Assembly (NCBI GenBank): GCA_005281725.1
Contig: SSBO01000012.1
Location: 15,959,048-16,023,047, forward strand
DNA: 64,000 bases
Direction of reading: 5' to 3'
From: Wuchereria bancrofti
Lineage: Eukaryota; Nematoda; Chromadorea; Rhabditida; Onchocercidae
Shown here one piece after another: positions 25,353 through 39,900 of this stretch (position 1 is the first letter of the stretch; every line of letters begins with the position of its first letter). Below the pieces are notes generated by a model, which was not told the DNA's origin, did no database searches, and saw only the letters and a program-made list of their open reading frames with translations. The position numbers and the translations under genes are program-made.

Positions 25353-27888
25353 TTATAACGAAACATTATCAACAAAAATCCGAGTTTTGGAACCATAACC
25401 GATGCATGGCCAGTAATCTGGTACCATAGCAGTATAAACGGAATGCACTTCAGAACTGGCGAAACACATCGTACCACCTGCACGGAGAAGTTGGCGTTCC
25501 TGAAAATTGTCAAGAACTTAACTTTTCGTCGCTGTTCTTAATTATAAGTTAACTCCTCAGACTCTTTATTCTACACAATGAAGATAAAACTCAAATTTCA
25601 GTCTCTCTTTATCTCTTAAAAAGTATTCAAATAATCGAAAAAGCATCTTCGTACCTGTCTATTGATATCACCAATGCAAATCCAAGGCATAGATACATTC
25701 TGAAGATTCAATATGGCAACAGCAAATTTGGAATGATCAAGCGCGTTTGGAAAGGTGATATTAAAAGGCAGAGTAACCTTTTTCACATCTAGAACCTAGT
25801 ATGAAGAACATAAAGTATTGAGCTTCCTACCAGCTTTCCAGCAAATAAGTACACAATATTAATCCCACAAAAAACATAAGCACTATGTACAAGTTTTATT
25901 GGTTTAGATATTTGAACAAACAAAAGGATGGAAAGACGCTACAAATACAGTTAAGAAAGGCTAGATTTTTTTTAAATCACTACCTTAAAAGAACTGTATT
26001 TACGACACCAAGAGTGGAGATTTCTGTTTTTTGAAGTTTCATGTTGCCAAGTTTCTGTTTTCAATGAACTTTTAAGAGAAGGTGCCACGAGATCGAAATA
26101 AAGGTCTAAAATAAATGTGATGTCGAGTTGAAATAGATGTGGTCCGAGTTAAGATTCACAAGTAAGATATCACAACATATATGATGCCACATAACTAAAT
26201 AAGGAAATAATGAATTTATGAAGGTTATTGCCTCTCTTGAATGCACGAGTTTTTGCGAAATGAACAAATTCATGGCCTGCAGAAGAATACATCACAACAC
26301 GACTAACATAAGGAGCAGCACGATGATATTCTCTTGATACCACCTAAATTAATAATTTTGCTTCAAATTGGGAACTGATTGCAAGCTATTTTGCTTTCAA
26401 AAGCCAACTGATGAGAAAAACCCGAAAACATCATTCTCAGTTCGAGGAACTCAACATTTCGACCAAATTTTCATTTTCTACTGTTTAAAAATGTTTGAAC
26501 CAACTTTCGCAAGAATAGGTATGTCATCGGCCATTTGTGTTGGAAGCCTTTGTGAATAAATGAAAAGATGATTATAATACAGTTGAATAGCTGAAAAAAA
26601 GTCGAATTTAAAAGCATTCACTAAATATTTTAAAAATTCAAACATCAAGATTAAAAGAACCTTCCTTTTTTCATTGACTGAAAACTAGGGAACAAATTTA
26701 TTGATGACATTGCAAAAGAGACAAAGTCATTCGGATTTCCAAGAACCTTAAAGAATGAAAATTACCAATTTTATGCAATTGTGAATAATACATTGAAATG
26801 CATAGTCCCATTTGTCCGTAATGACGTCCAGTGAATGGATATTCATAGGTATCATTTCTGGGAAACTTTGGTACACTGTGTATCAACCAGAAACCATTAC
26901 TTTTTCCAAATACCACAACTCCTGGAAAATTTTCTGAATGAACTGAAAAGAGAACATAAAAAACTGTTGAACAACCGACTATATCAACTTGCAATATTAT
27001 TGGGTATCAAGAAGAGTAGTAATGAAGCTCCTTTGCTCAATGAAATCTCAAGTTATTTCACAGTTGTACAGTTATATACCTTTAGTATGTCCCGAAGTTC
27101 CTGATGAAGTGTCATTGTTGGGATATGGAAATTCATCATTATACATTATACTAAAAATCTGTAAAATAATAACAATTAAGTGGTGACTTGCTTCATGACA
27201 ATGTATTTGGTCAAGAAGTTATGCTTCCTTTTAGATTTGCGTTATCTATTTGTATTCACTACCCATATAATAGTGACATTAGGATTTCACTACTTAATAA
27301 TTCATAAATTAGTCGCTAATCTTAGTTTCTTTGCTAACCTGGGCACTATCCTGAGATTACCAATATATATAATGTACCATGAATTACGAACAACGAACAA
27401 GCACTAAAAAAGGCAGCTTAGCACAAGTACCTCTAGGCTACGACACAAAATCTTTTGAATGGAAACCCTTTTCTATCGATGTCAAGCACGAAGATATGTT
27501 GAAAATTACCTCAGGATTACTTCTAGTATCATAATATTGCTGTAAAGTATGGCCAATAGCTTGCTTCGGGTTATCAATCTCAACTGCCGAAAGTGACCAC
27601 TCTTGACGGTTAGCATCCATATATAAGAAAGCAAAACCATTACGAACAAATTTTGCGGATGATTTCTTTATGCGACCAATTTTGTAAAATATGAACCTAA
27701 TTGGAAAAATAAATTTCCACACAGAGAATCATACAAAGTTAGATCAAGTGTTAGGGGAACTACAATATAAAACTTATCTCAGAAACATACCAGTCCACAT
27801 CTTCGTTTTTTTGGTCACGACACTGGAAACTAATGCCGATGCATGCTTGAAGAACCAATGAAAACGACAAGCTTAATTTCAGCAACAT
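25353..27888 (-). CDS. DNASE2: Deoxyribonuclease II (acid DNase, NUC-1/DNASE2 family)
   Basis: Members of this family cut DNA at acid pH without metal ions, in lysosomes or after secretion, and clear DNA from dead or ingested cells. Nine exons: 27888-27791, 27696-27510, 27158-27080, 26921-26766, 26590-26505, 26343-26232, 26105-25984, 25795-25655 and 25499-25353. They close in phase to 375 residues, the usual family length. The N-terminus is a hydrophobic signal peptide (MLLKLSLSFSLVLQACIG). The conserved catalytic-region motifs are present: GHTKG (H119), HSVPKFP (H136) and LDHSKF (H301, the catalytic histidine of the family), followed by WICIGDINRQ. I chose the ATG at 27888 because GTTTCAG lies just upstream and could take a spliced leader; an in-frame ATG at 27903 is the alternative. 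The exon 6 to 7 intron needs a GC donor. Confidence 0.96.
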
Positions 27889-29436
27889 TTTGCTGAAACA
27901 CATAGTGCAGTCTTAAAGGGTCAGCTACCCTTCACCGAAATATTGAACTACCATTTTATCTCCAAAATTTCAGAACTTAGGAATTTAAAGCTTTAAATAG
28001 AAAAGTCTCGAGTGGCTCTGCTGGATATCGCAAATTATAGCATTTATGTCCACATTTTCGGATTTATTAAACCTTGTAGATCGCTGATATTGATCTCTAT
28101 TTTATCCTCATAAACAAGGAGTCGTATAATTGCGTATTTCCAACTTCTTTGAGCTATTTTTAGCCAATTTCGTGACCATTTAATAAATGACACAAGTTAT
28201 TTTATAGGATTTGCAAAGGCTTTACAAAGACAACTTCCCATAGATCAGGCACTTAAGATATACAATGTCAGTGTACACAATGCGATCACAGACAAATGAC
28301 ACAGAACTTACTGTATAAAATAAACGAATTAATTCCTGACACCTATAATTTCAAAATGCTGCTGAAATTTTCCAAAAACATTGAAAAAATCATCAAGTTG
28401 TTAGATAATACAGTAATGACTCATAGACGATGTTCGAGAATTACACCAAGTTGAATGAAATGCAACGAAACTGTGAAGTAAAATTTACAACATATCATCT
28501 TACGCAGAGATGATATGTTACAAGTGTATCGTAATTTAAAGGTAATGAAATTTATTTTGCTATACAAACATATGGTTTTATCGAATCCAACACAGCTATC
28601 TATCGACAAATAAAGACTAGTGAATGAATGAGCAGAAACCCCTAATTGGCAATTAATATGCTGATTGAACAGGCACCAACTTGACAATTAGGACCACAAT
28701 GGAAGCAAGAACTTCTTGCTAAGTCTATCTGATTAAGTGAAAGAGGAAGATTCAGAAAGTGCTAGAACATTCTTGGTATGCAAGCTTCGTTCTCGCTTGT
28801 AGCAAAGCAGAGTCAAAATGATAAATTGTTTGCGTTCTCTTCAGTCCAATATTTCTCATCAAATTCATGCATAAGCATATGGTAAAATAAAAGCAAAACA
28901 AAATGCTATCTGCTAAATGAACAATATGGAAAAATATACAGAAAGGGATAAACAAGGAAGTTCGATAAAACGCTAGTGATATTTAAATAATTTAAAAAAG
29001 ACATCAATGATTAATAAACATTTCTAAGCCCCAAATATATATATATATATATTCTTCTTATGCTTTAAACTTATTGTCCAAACTCCCTCGTCCTCTCCAC
29101 AGCTACCGAGACAATCGTCTCAAGTGAATCTTATTTTGAATTTGTATTTGACAACACTATCAGCTTTTTCGGAAGCTGTGTGCACTCTCCATTTACAATC
29201 AAAAAAAGTAAGTTGAATAACTAAAAGGGATAAGGATCAGAGTTTTTAAGCAACCTAATTCGATAAGTGATGAGAAGTGAAAAATACTAAAGATTTCAGA
29301 GGAGACTCACCCTATTATACAGAAATAACCAGGAAAGTTGAAAATAACTCTATTACTTAATGAACATCTTAATGGTGATATTTATTTCTTCGCGCAAATT
29401 TTTTGTACGTTACACAGAATAAAAATGAACCAAAGT
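27889..29436. other. Intergenic stretch with an (AT)n microsatellite
   Basis: Between the DNase II gene start and the end of the SLC4 gene I see no coding signal. An (AT) dinucleotide run occupies 29037-29052. Open frames of 67-88 codons on the minus strand (28687-28421, 28955-28752) resemble nothing known and lack splice context. Confidence 0.5.
29381..29386 (-). terminator. Candidate poly(A) signal of the SLC4 gene
   Basis: AATAAA on the minus strand, about 50 bases past the stop codon at 29437. Confidence 0.45.
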
Positions 29437-32400
29437 TCATCGATTTCCGCTAGACCTTTTCTTTCCTTCCTCTGCTTCTCTCGGATTTTCCGTTTCTTCG
29501 TCACCAACGGTTCCTTTTCTAGCTGTAACAAAAAAATTTATGATTATTGAGAAATCACCCATATTTTATAAATGGGAAATGAATTGGAATGTCGACAATA
29601 TGACAACCGTTAATCAGTGCCGTTTGGAAACAAATTCTAAATCTTGAACGTTTACTAATTCTAGTTATTCGGCTCACGACCAAAAATACCTTTTACAGAC
29701 TGTCCCTTCGGGCTGATAACGGAATGGAATGAAGGTACAGGATCGTCCAATGCTAGTAATTCCTGCTTCGTGAAAACTTTTTCCATGAAAAACATCCTAA
29801 TAATTACCATTAGAACCAGCTGAAACAATATTAATCAAAAATAAATTACTTTATAAGAAGCAATTAACATACTTTTAATCCAGATTGACTGATCTTGATT
29901 TAGTCAGTAATGGAAATAACAAAAACCGTTAGAACCAGCTGAAACTTCACTTCTCTCTAATTAGAAAAACTTTGACAAAATAAATTGTGCAAATGAAGGC
30001 GGCCATACCATCAAGGGAAATAGCATTGAGAATGTTTTTGTATACTTCACAGCAAACAAACCAACAATACTGAGAATTTGAAAAAAAGTGAACAAATGGA
30101 CACGTTTCATACGGACCAATCTCAACCATACGTAGTCAGGCTGTAAAGAATTATGAAGTAAAAATTTTCAAACTTCAACGTGCATTGACTCGCTTTTTAT
30201 ATTTATTTTTGATGAAAAAGGATTTTTTTTTCAACAAACCTGATATTTGATAGGCATAAAAAGCATGGCAATTCTTTGGATAAACTGCAAACCAAGCATC
30301 GAAACAACACCCATATACAAAAATATCCCAATAAGTACCGGAAGAGGTACTAACTGCAAGTTAATCACTCGAGTAAGACTTTTTAGTTCATTTCTGAGAC
30401 CGGACGAGTTCAAAGAAAAAAGTCGTATAAAACATTCCTGATAGAGACGCTCCACAGAAAATCATACCTTGATAACAGGTGTTATGAAAACTGAAAAACC
30501 AATAAGCAGATGAGCTATTATTGCTGTTAGACGCTGTTCTCTGCAAAAGTTTTTTTGTTTGAAAATCTGGATTTAATTTAGAATTTTCTAGTTTTTAAAT
30601 TAGAATCTTCTAAATAATAATTTGGAATTCTGAATAATGACTCACTTAACACCAAGAAATTGTGCCTTTTCACCAGGAGCTGATGTATCAGATTGTAAAC
30701 GAAGCGAATCCACGTGCATTACTGATAGCACTGTTCCGGCCACATAAAATGGTAACCCAAGCGAGCCACAAATGACTATCAGCAATGCAATCACTAACAA
30801 ATCCAAATGATATCCAAAATCTTTCTGAAATCCTTATAGCAATAATGATTACAATGCCAAAGCTTAATAATCGCGGTGCGTTTTAACATTTTATAACCTT
30901 TCATAAAACAAGTTAACAAGTCAATAATGGACGAACAAAACTTTAAGAATTCAGTAAACTAACAATTTTTCTTCTTTTATCCTATTGTATTGCGTTGCTA
31001 TTTTTATAAAAAACTTGTATTTCCTTGTTTTCGTGCTCGTTGACACTTGTCATAAGCTCTAGGTGTCTCTAATTACGACACTCTTTCGAATTTGATTGCC
31101 AACCATAAAGAATAAGAATTTTTCCTGACAAAGTCATTTAAAACTCGACTTTCCCATCGATATGCTTTATTTGTTCATTCGTTAGTCAAGAAGCTTGATT
31201 ATCCACTTCAACATGCAGCATATTCTGATAAGAAAATCGAAAACCATTTCAATGATTTCAATTGAAAGAAGTCATACTCTCAGTTTGTTATCTTTTCGGT
31301 TGATAATAACAGCAGTGATCTGTTGATCCATGACAATCAGGATTGTGTAAAATATAGCTGGTAATACAGCTATTAAAGCAACATACCAATCTACTGATAA
31401 TGGATTGATAAGCCATGGACGGTCGATCGTTGGCTAGAACATTATTACTTATGGTCGGCAGCATTTTTCTTATAATTTAGACTCTCAATTTTAATTTCTT
31501 AGCTTTTGTACGATAAATAAGTGAGTTTCCAAACGCACAAAATGAACGAACCCGGAAATTAGCAGGAATATTGAGCACAGGTAAGTCAAGACCTATGAAT
31601 TTCGAAACAGCTGTCATCACGATAATAGCGATGAGAACACCGAAATCCGATATACTATTACGAGCCTGAAATAAGTTTCTAATTGATTTTTTAAATTAAA
31701 CATTCAAACGCTCTGGATATTCACATAAATTAAAATCAAAATTCAACCAAACTACCTCGAAGAAGGAAAAGAAGAAAGAGAAAAATATTGCTTTAAGAAA
31801 ATGACAGGTCATGAAACTAGAATCTGACCCCTAGATTGTCTAAAAAAATTCAACGCTGAAATAATAAAGACAAGCAAAACTAATAAAAAATACCGCAAGA
31901 TTTTTTTCTTGATTTTCAAAATTTTCTTTAAAATGTACCGTGGAATTTAAAAAATGTGTCCTTCTGAAAATGTTTAAGCCATAGGCCAATGCGAAAGTAC
32001 CAAAGGTTAGCAAAATGGATAACATGTAGACATCTGGCTTGAAGTGACACTGTAACCCAAATGCTTCACCTCCACGTTGACGACATTCTACAATGGCATA
32101 GTTAACTCTATTATTTCTTTATTTGGTTAATATCATTATCAGGATGTCACCTGTGTTGGGTTCTGGGGACGCTAGATTAAGTGTTACAGTGGCACAAAAA
32201 CAAACACATTAAAGCATCCATTTCGTGGCTGCTTTTCAAAATATTTGCCTAAAATCCGAAAGTACTGGAAAAGGGGAATGGAAAGAAAAAGTTAACTTCA
32301 ATAACCCTTCATTCTTACAAAAGCAAATGTAAACCTTCAGCATCAATATCCATGATCCTTGGTCGCACAGTAATGTTATTTGAAAGTACCATTGGTTCAT

Positions 32401-35400
32401 TGAGATAACAAACGCACGGTGAATCAAATACTCTCTATTAAACATAATAAATTCCAAAAAATGAAACGAAAGAAGTTTAATTCTAGAAATAATTTAGGGA
32501 TAAATATAAACTCAAAGAAGAATGAATTTTCGCGAAAATTTATTAAATACGCGTAAGGTAAAATTATTAAAATGAACCTTGGGATCAACAATGATTGGCG
32601 CATCATGACTAATTTCAACAAGTTTTTCAAAAGACTGGATTATAAAGACAATTGATATCAATGCAGCAAATGCCTCTTCCGTAAATCTAAAATGCATTTT
32701 TTTATAAATCTCATTTTCCGTTTTCTAAAATATAATTTCGGAAAAAGTAGAATAGTGCACAACTGGATGGATGTGAAGTAATGAGCTCAGACGACATTTT
32801 CTGGTAGTTCTTAATGCCATAATTGCTGTAGAAATTCCTAATTATGACACTATGAGATCCATAAAGAAATATCGTCTCTGCCATTAATTTAAAAAAAAAA
32901 GAACAATATTGGACACCTGGTAATCAGACCAACAAGGGCGGACATGTCGGTAGCAACTAAAATAAGTAATACCACACTAATCCACGCAGCAACCCAAAAC
33001 CGAAATGGTAAAAATTGCCAACCGTTTGTTCTGAAGCAAAAAAAAATTTTACAAACGTAACTGAAATTCTTACTAAGCAAGTTATTCATTATCCGAAGAA
33101 AAATTAAAGCACCGTTACTTACAAACAAAAATCGAACAAAATTGTTTCAAAAACGAGTGTTGGGCCAGTTGCGGACAGAATATTGAGCGGTTGTCCAGAA
33201 AAGAGAGCAAATATGACTCCACTGATACCTCCGCACAGAATATTCTCGATAGCTGCCTAAAATGAATCAGAATTAAACATTGAAATTAGAGAAGTTGCTT
33301 TATGTTTAGCTCAATCCAACTCATTTCTGTAACTCTTCAATGATTTTTAAGAGTATTAATTCCAATAAAATTTTTGCTTATTCTTTTTTATTTCGCTTTC
33401 TCTTATTCCTCTATGTAGTATTTCAAAAGTGTAAAATAATGCTGTCACATTGTTCTTATTATTCAGATCATTTGTATGATTTCAAAATTATCCTAAAATC
33501 AATGCAAAGATATCCGTACAACTTGATGATGCAATGCTCGTTCCATGACAGCACCAAATGTTATAATTGATGTAACGTTTGCAAAAAATAAAAATATAAC
33601 TGCCGCAAAGGACTGACTCCACCGGCCGTGGAAGAAATCAGTGAAGTCGGATACGAAGTGTGGTGCTTTTCGTCTAAATATCTTCAAATTATAATACATC
33701 TTCAAATTTCCAATTGTGCAACTTCAAGTTTTAATAATTAGTGAAATCTGAGACAAATTATAGCAAGTGGTTCTTAATTTCCACTACTCAAAGTAATTCG
33801 GATAATAACCATAACATACAAAGGAGTTATCAGCAAAATATAATTGCTGAATTGTGGAAAGTTTCTGACTTACTTGATATCATTACACAAGCCGCCAAAT
33901 AAATGACCGCTGCGGACGATATCGGTATGTGTATCTTTTTTACCATCCAAAACTGGTTCTCCATCAAATGGATCATCGTATGAAGCATAGAGCATTCCAA
34001 CCGAGCGAGCTACCTAAATTTTGAAGTTTACCACACATAAGGAATGATTAAATAGTTTCTAATGCCTTGGAATTTTCAGTTCTAAAAATTTTAAACTTCA
34101 AGCAAACCTGATCTGAGTTAGCATTCGGTTCCCATCGTGTTTCAATGCTGCAGTTTCCAGGTGGTATAACAACCACCTGCACAAAAAATTCTTCCAGTGC
34201 ATCAGCGATAGTATACGGTTCAAGTGAGCACAGCGCTACCTTCCTAAATATCTGCAAATATGAATAGCCAATAGAAATGTAGCACTTTTATTTCCTTAGA
34301 ACTCTGAAAAATTTAGAAAGATTTGAGAAAGCACTTGAGACTCTTAAATCAATTCCGAATAAAATGGTTGATTATGCAAATTAGAGATTATCTGATATCA
34401 AATCCGTTAAGCACAACTTTTCAAATCACTAATACTAGCATTGCCTGGAATTACTGAAATTACTTTCTGAAAATGGTACCTCATCCGAAAGTAGTGCACC
34501 TACAGTTCTACCAATGCCACGTGTTTCATTGTCGTAATGATCATGAGGATTGAGCAATACAAATATGAATCTTAGAGGTATCGGTACATTCGGCAATTCT
34601 GGGAAAAAAACCTGCAATTTGTTGAAACATTAAATCGAATTCAAAAGTTCTAATTTTTTCAAAAAGAACTTGATGTTAATAAGTGACTTCATTAATGAAT
34701 TGAAAGGAGAAACAAAACCTTAGCTCTGTCAAGTCGAAGGAATGCGCATACCGGTCGGTCAATACCATTAAATATTCCAGCCATAATAACTGCTCCTTCT
34801 GTGCCCTCTGCTAATTTTCTCATCTCTTTAGATGTTAACTGTAAAAAAGTTCAAAATAAAAGTTTGGCAAAAGTGTACGGTAATCTCTGATCAGAATACA
34901 GTTTTTTTTTACTGATTTTCCATTATAACATTTAGAATTACTCGAAAGGGAACAGATAAGAGAATGTTTGATGATTTCGTCTATTTTTGACTTTAATCGA
35001 TATGAAATAAAATGAAAAAGACATACATCAAGAATATTTTCTTCCTGCAAGTCATTCTCGGCACCCTCACTTGGTACTTTTTTGATAACAGTTTTCACAT
35101 CTGAATGCTAAATTAGTTGCTTTTTTAAATCAATTAAGTCAGTATTCATTAATTAACATAAGTAAAGCATTACTGATTGCTAGTACTTAGAAAAAATAAT
35201 TTGAGATTTTCATTAAAATCAACAATTCAAACCGTTTCTGATTTCAGTGGATGAAAGCATACGTGTACCAATAAGGTGATATTTCGGGCATAGCAATAAA
35301 TCTTTCACGGAAGATAAATTTTCTGCTTCCACTAATCCACGTTCCATCCATGCAGCGCATATTTTGTCGGAAAAAAACATTTGAAAATTGAGATAAAAAA

Positions 35401-36920
35401 TTCAGGCGGTATTATTCGGTATTTTAATGTCTCTCTACTCTCATAATCATTTGTATCAAAATATTTTTATTTCTGAAAATTTAATTACTCATAAATAGAT
35501 ATTACGATACAAGATGGAGTTTCAAAGTAGTAGCAAAACTAATACCTGCAATTTCGTTAAAAGAATGTGCTTCAATATCCAACATAATAACTCCTTTACG
35601 AAGACAATTTTTTAGTTGTATCAAACCAATTATCGACAAAAGAGTGATATGTGGCTTGGAAAATCGAGTACCATCGCCTTCAATTGTCTGCTCATACTTG
35701 ATCCATCTAAAAATCTAATTAAATTCCAGTAAATTATTTCCTGAATATGACACATTTTGAACAGTTAATTCATAACATGTAATACAGTTAATTCATGACT
35801 AATGTTTAATACAGCTAAAATAAATCATAACTAATTTACCATTCCCATAATTTTCATAAAAGGCTTGCAATGATGGCTAATTAATAAGTGAGGCTGTTTT
35901 ATTTTTAATTGGTAAAATAACTATTTCAAAAAAAAAAAAAACTGAACAAAGTTTCAAATACAACTTAACCTGGCAACTTGTTTCCACTGTCTTCTGGCCT
36001 TATCATCCTTGTCTAAATCCAACATTTCGGTATAAATTAATGGAGTTTCCTCTAAATGCGCTTCCAAAAGTTCCCGAACATTGTGTATTGGACCTGGAAA
36101 GTTAGAAACCGAAACAGTTTCTCAATTTTTTTCTTTAATCATAACTCGTTGAAATTATTTGTATTTTTACAAATAAAAAATTACAAAATTTCTTGGAAAC
36201 TGAAGTTTTTGTTGATATAAAAAGAGACAGTTGTGGATGAAGGATAGACAAGCTTCAGCGCTTTGAGCGCAAAAAGATAAATTGCTTTGCGCCCGCATGA
36301 AATGACAATATGATATTTCTTGTTCATGTCAGCAGAATTAAAAAGGAACTTCACAATATCTCTCCTTTTCGAAAAGGAAAGAAGACTTACTCTCCGGATG
36401 ATTTCCCACTTGCATAGGTTGAACAGTGAAAAGAGGATCGAGTAACAAATCATCTGTAAAGAATATCTGACTATTGTCATTAGAAGGCTGATAAAAAAAT
36501 TGAAATTTTAATTTGAATGCATGTTGAAGTAAATCAGTCTCTGTTTTTTGCTCTGCAATAAATTAAGTGCAAATAAATTAAGTCCAAATTGAACTAATTC
36601 AATAACTTGAAAAGCAGCGCTTTAAATATCAAGTTATTATGACATTTGTTCCAAGCGATATAATTATATTTGCTTATATCACTTTAGAGCAATCATATTC
36701 TATTTGCTAGTATATGAAATAAAGAGCAGTCGATCACCAAATAAATAAAACTAATAGAAGAATAAATAAGGAACAGAAATAAGTAATCAACTTAACACGT
36801 ACGTCCTCCAAAAACAGAAGGTCTTGGGTACGTTTCGGTGATGCTTCTCCTGCGCATTAAGCTCGACTGACTATCGGTCCTATTGCGAATATCTGGTTGA
36901 CTACTACGACGTTTTGTCAT
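29437..36920 (-). CDS. SLC4-family bicarbonate/anion transporter
   Basis: SLC4 proteins move bicarbonate across the plasma membrane, by chloride exchange or sodium cotransport, to set cell pH. Twenty-four exons: 36920-36803, 36453-36391, 36093-35970, 35706-35546, 35367-35263, 35100-35027, 34838-34719, 34611-34480, 34251-34108, 34013-33874, 33673-33523, 33256-33123, 33030-32917, 32686-32578, 32434-32335, 32087-31939, 31665-31552, 31433-31278, 30824-30646, 30540-30468, 30353-30240, 30140-30009, 29819-29690 and 29522-29437. They close to 973 residues. Residues 1 to about 394 form the cytoplasmic domain ([27 protein letters not shown]). The multi-pass domain follows, with [30 protein letters not shown], the family signature [13 protein letters not shown], and PMPVL-like [15 protein letters not shown]. 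The end of exon 5 could instead be at 35269, and its acceptor reads CG. Transport mode cannot be told from sequence. It is related to the nematode abts genes. Confidence 0.95.
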
Positions 36921-39900
36921 TATTTCTGTTGTTGCTGCTATTGCTTGATGACCCTGAATTCTGCTAGGCTTTCATTCCAATCAAAAACTTGGCTAATCAG
37001 ATATCACGTGTGAAAGGTGAAAACATTACATTTTTAATTAGCTAAATGATACTGCTAAATGGTATCATGCCACTATAGTTTAAAGTTCTTCATCATGTGG
37101 TAATCTTTGCAACCATACAGATACAGTATAACTTGGTTCTATTTAGCAACCTTTTCTTCTCATTAACATTTCTCCCAATATAAATATTATTTTGCTTATT
37201 TCTCTCTGCATGTAATACCTTCGACATGACAACAATGCCCAATTGTTTCTTTCGTCAACAAAAATAAACTTAAATTAATCAAAAAAAGCAATTGACTTTT
37301 AAAAAGACCATGAAACAAACTTTTTTCTAAAACAATATATTTGTGTAATAATGTTCAGCGGATCTTTGAAAAGATGAGAAATATCAAATGACATTTTTAT
37401 GTTTTTCACAATTTTAATATTATGCTTTTCGATTTCATTGCATAATTATATTGTAAATGAAGATCGATAGTTCAATTTCTGCTTGGCGCAAATTGTCAGT
37501 CAAGTTGGTACCGCATTATCAATAAGGATTATTATTAGAAACGTTGAATGTGACAACTTTTCCCTAATCTTTTACCCAGTCTCGACCGTGCATGCCTCGA
37601 AGCAGTAGTTAAATATTTTTAAAGATCACGAATCATAATTTTTTTTTATTAAAGCTTCAAAACAAAAAAATGCAAGACACAAGAAATTTGTATTATTTGG
37701 TCAATTATTGAAACGAAACATTTCACAGGTAAGAGATAATAACGTTAGCTATAAAATAATTGTTTTGCAGAATGACTAAATAGAAATGTAGTCATTTGGA
37801 AGTGAATTGAAATGAAATAAAATTGTTTCAGTGAACTGATAAGCAAGCATTAGTTTAGTAACTTAAATGCAGAAAGTGCAATGATTTCTATTCCTATCAC
37901 TTTTCATTATTTCCTCTACAAATCATTAAGGGAACAAAGATCCCGCCACTATTACATGAACAATTGTTATTAGCTCTGTAATTAATTCATACGTTATTTC
38001 AAGGTTTACACATATGCTACATAAAATTATCGAATACGATGTAACTGCTAATATTTATTACCATTAGCGATTTCATGATATCTGTTGATAAACTTATAAA
38101 GAAGAAATGATTCAAACAACAAACACTTTTCGAGAAGGTAGTTTTCTCCTTTAAAAAAAATGTCCTACTTGAGTGACAGCATCGTGTTCCATGTATAAGC
38201 ACTCCGATTACCTTAACACTTTCAACAGAACTTAGTCCATCACCAGCGCTTTAAGAAAGAATATTAGGAAAGAGTGTTCAAACTGTTCCGGTTTATATTT
38301 AAACTTAGATGGCAAGTAGTGCTACAGATACATCACAATAGCCGTACCACAAATAAGCGAAGGTGGAACAACTGAACTAGCAAAAGAGTTGAACGGAGAA
38401 AAAATATGATATTATCGTACAAATTCTGCACAATTGCAATAAATTAACTTTAAGAAAACTTGAGTGTTCACAATGTTTCTTATGTTCAGAACTCCAAATC
38501 CTTTCAATATCGCTTGCAAAAAATGTAATCAAAGAACGCTTAGCGATAATTTATGTTAATGTAGAGAGTTCACAGGTGTAAAACGAACTAAATGCTGAAG
38601 ATTTATGCTTCATTTAAAGATTTTGAATTACTCGTATATATCATCATCTTACCTCATTTCTTCACTTAATTTTTAACTTAAAGATCTAAAATATAAAGGA
38701 ACAAAAAAGTTGACAGAGAAAATTACCCATTCAGAGGAAAGATAAATCGTCTTTTTAAGGGACTTACGACGTTTACAGGTACAATAACCCACCGACCACT
38801 GCTCGATTATGGCAAACTGGGAAGTCGACAAAATTGTGTAATACAGACTTCGTCATCGAAACCGATCGTTTCGCCCACAGCTTACTCATCTTTCTCTCTT
38901 CTCTCATCAGCCATTCCTTGCAAACGACCGACTTTCCCTTCTCCAACATATAAGAAGCATATCGTGAACTAGTATTCAACCGCTTGGATATCAACAATTA
39001 ATAGATTTATGTAAATCAACAAATGATGCTCTCTCTCTTTCCTATTTTCAGAGCATTTCTCGAGATTTTTAAAAGGAATCGAAGGTGGTGGAGCTTCTTG
39101 CAAACTTGCTTCGAAATCACAATTCTCACTCTCTCACACAACATCGCCTGAACCCTTTCTACGGAAATTCAACGTTTCGTTCATGATGATCTAGAAATAT
39201 TTAAGATGAAGAGATTTATAAGAGCTAACTGTGACATCTTACTTCCTTTGAGGTCAAGGTGCAGCTGCTCTTCATTATTTTGCAAACGTAGTTTAGCAGG
39301 ATATTACATAAATCGATATTCTTCCAGGAGCTTCGGAACTGTCCACCTTATCGTCTAGTAGGACAGCAAGGAAATTGGAAATGGTCTGGAAATTATCATT
39401 AAAGGTGTTAAAATATAACGAATCTTTTTAGGGAAAGGAATAAACTTAGTATTTCAGTTTTAAAAATTTTCAAAAACTTCTTGAAAGAATTGTTAAGTTG
39501 AAGCATAAAATTCGAATCCATCGATTCCCTTCAAAAAAAAAGAAGTTGAAAAGATTATTCAATTAATCCGGTCAGTTTGTCACTTCAGAAATACAAACAA
39601 TTGTGTTAACTATCGTCATCAAGATAACATTATGTTGTAGATCACAGCAATAGTTCGATCGCTACCAGTTTGACCTTTACGGAGTCGATTATGTTGGATG
39701 ACCCAAGAAACGGTTTAGATCAAAGGGCACTGTTAATGAAAATGTTAAAAAAGAAAAAATCAATGCACAAACAAAAGGGAAAAAAATGTAAGGGATCCAT
39801 TTCTTATTCTGTCCAACTTAATACTATTAGTAAGCATAAGTATTGTTGGCTTCACTTTAGGTAGTTTAAAAAGCTTTTTAAATACGATAATCTAAACAAT

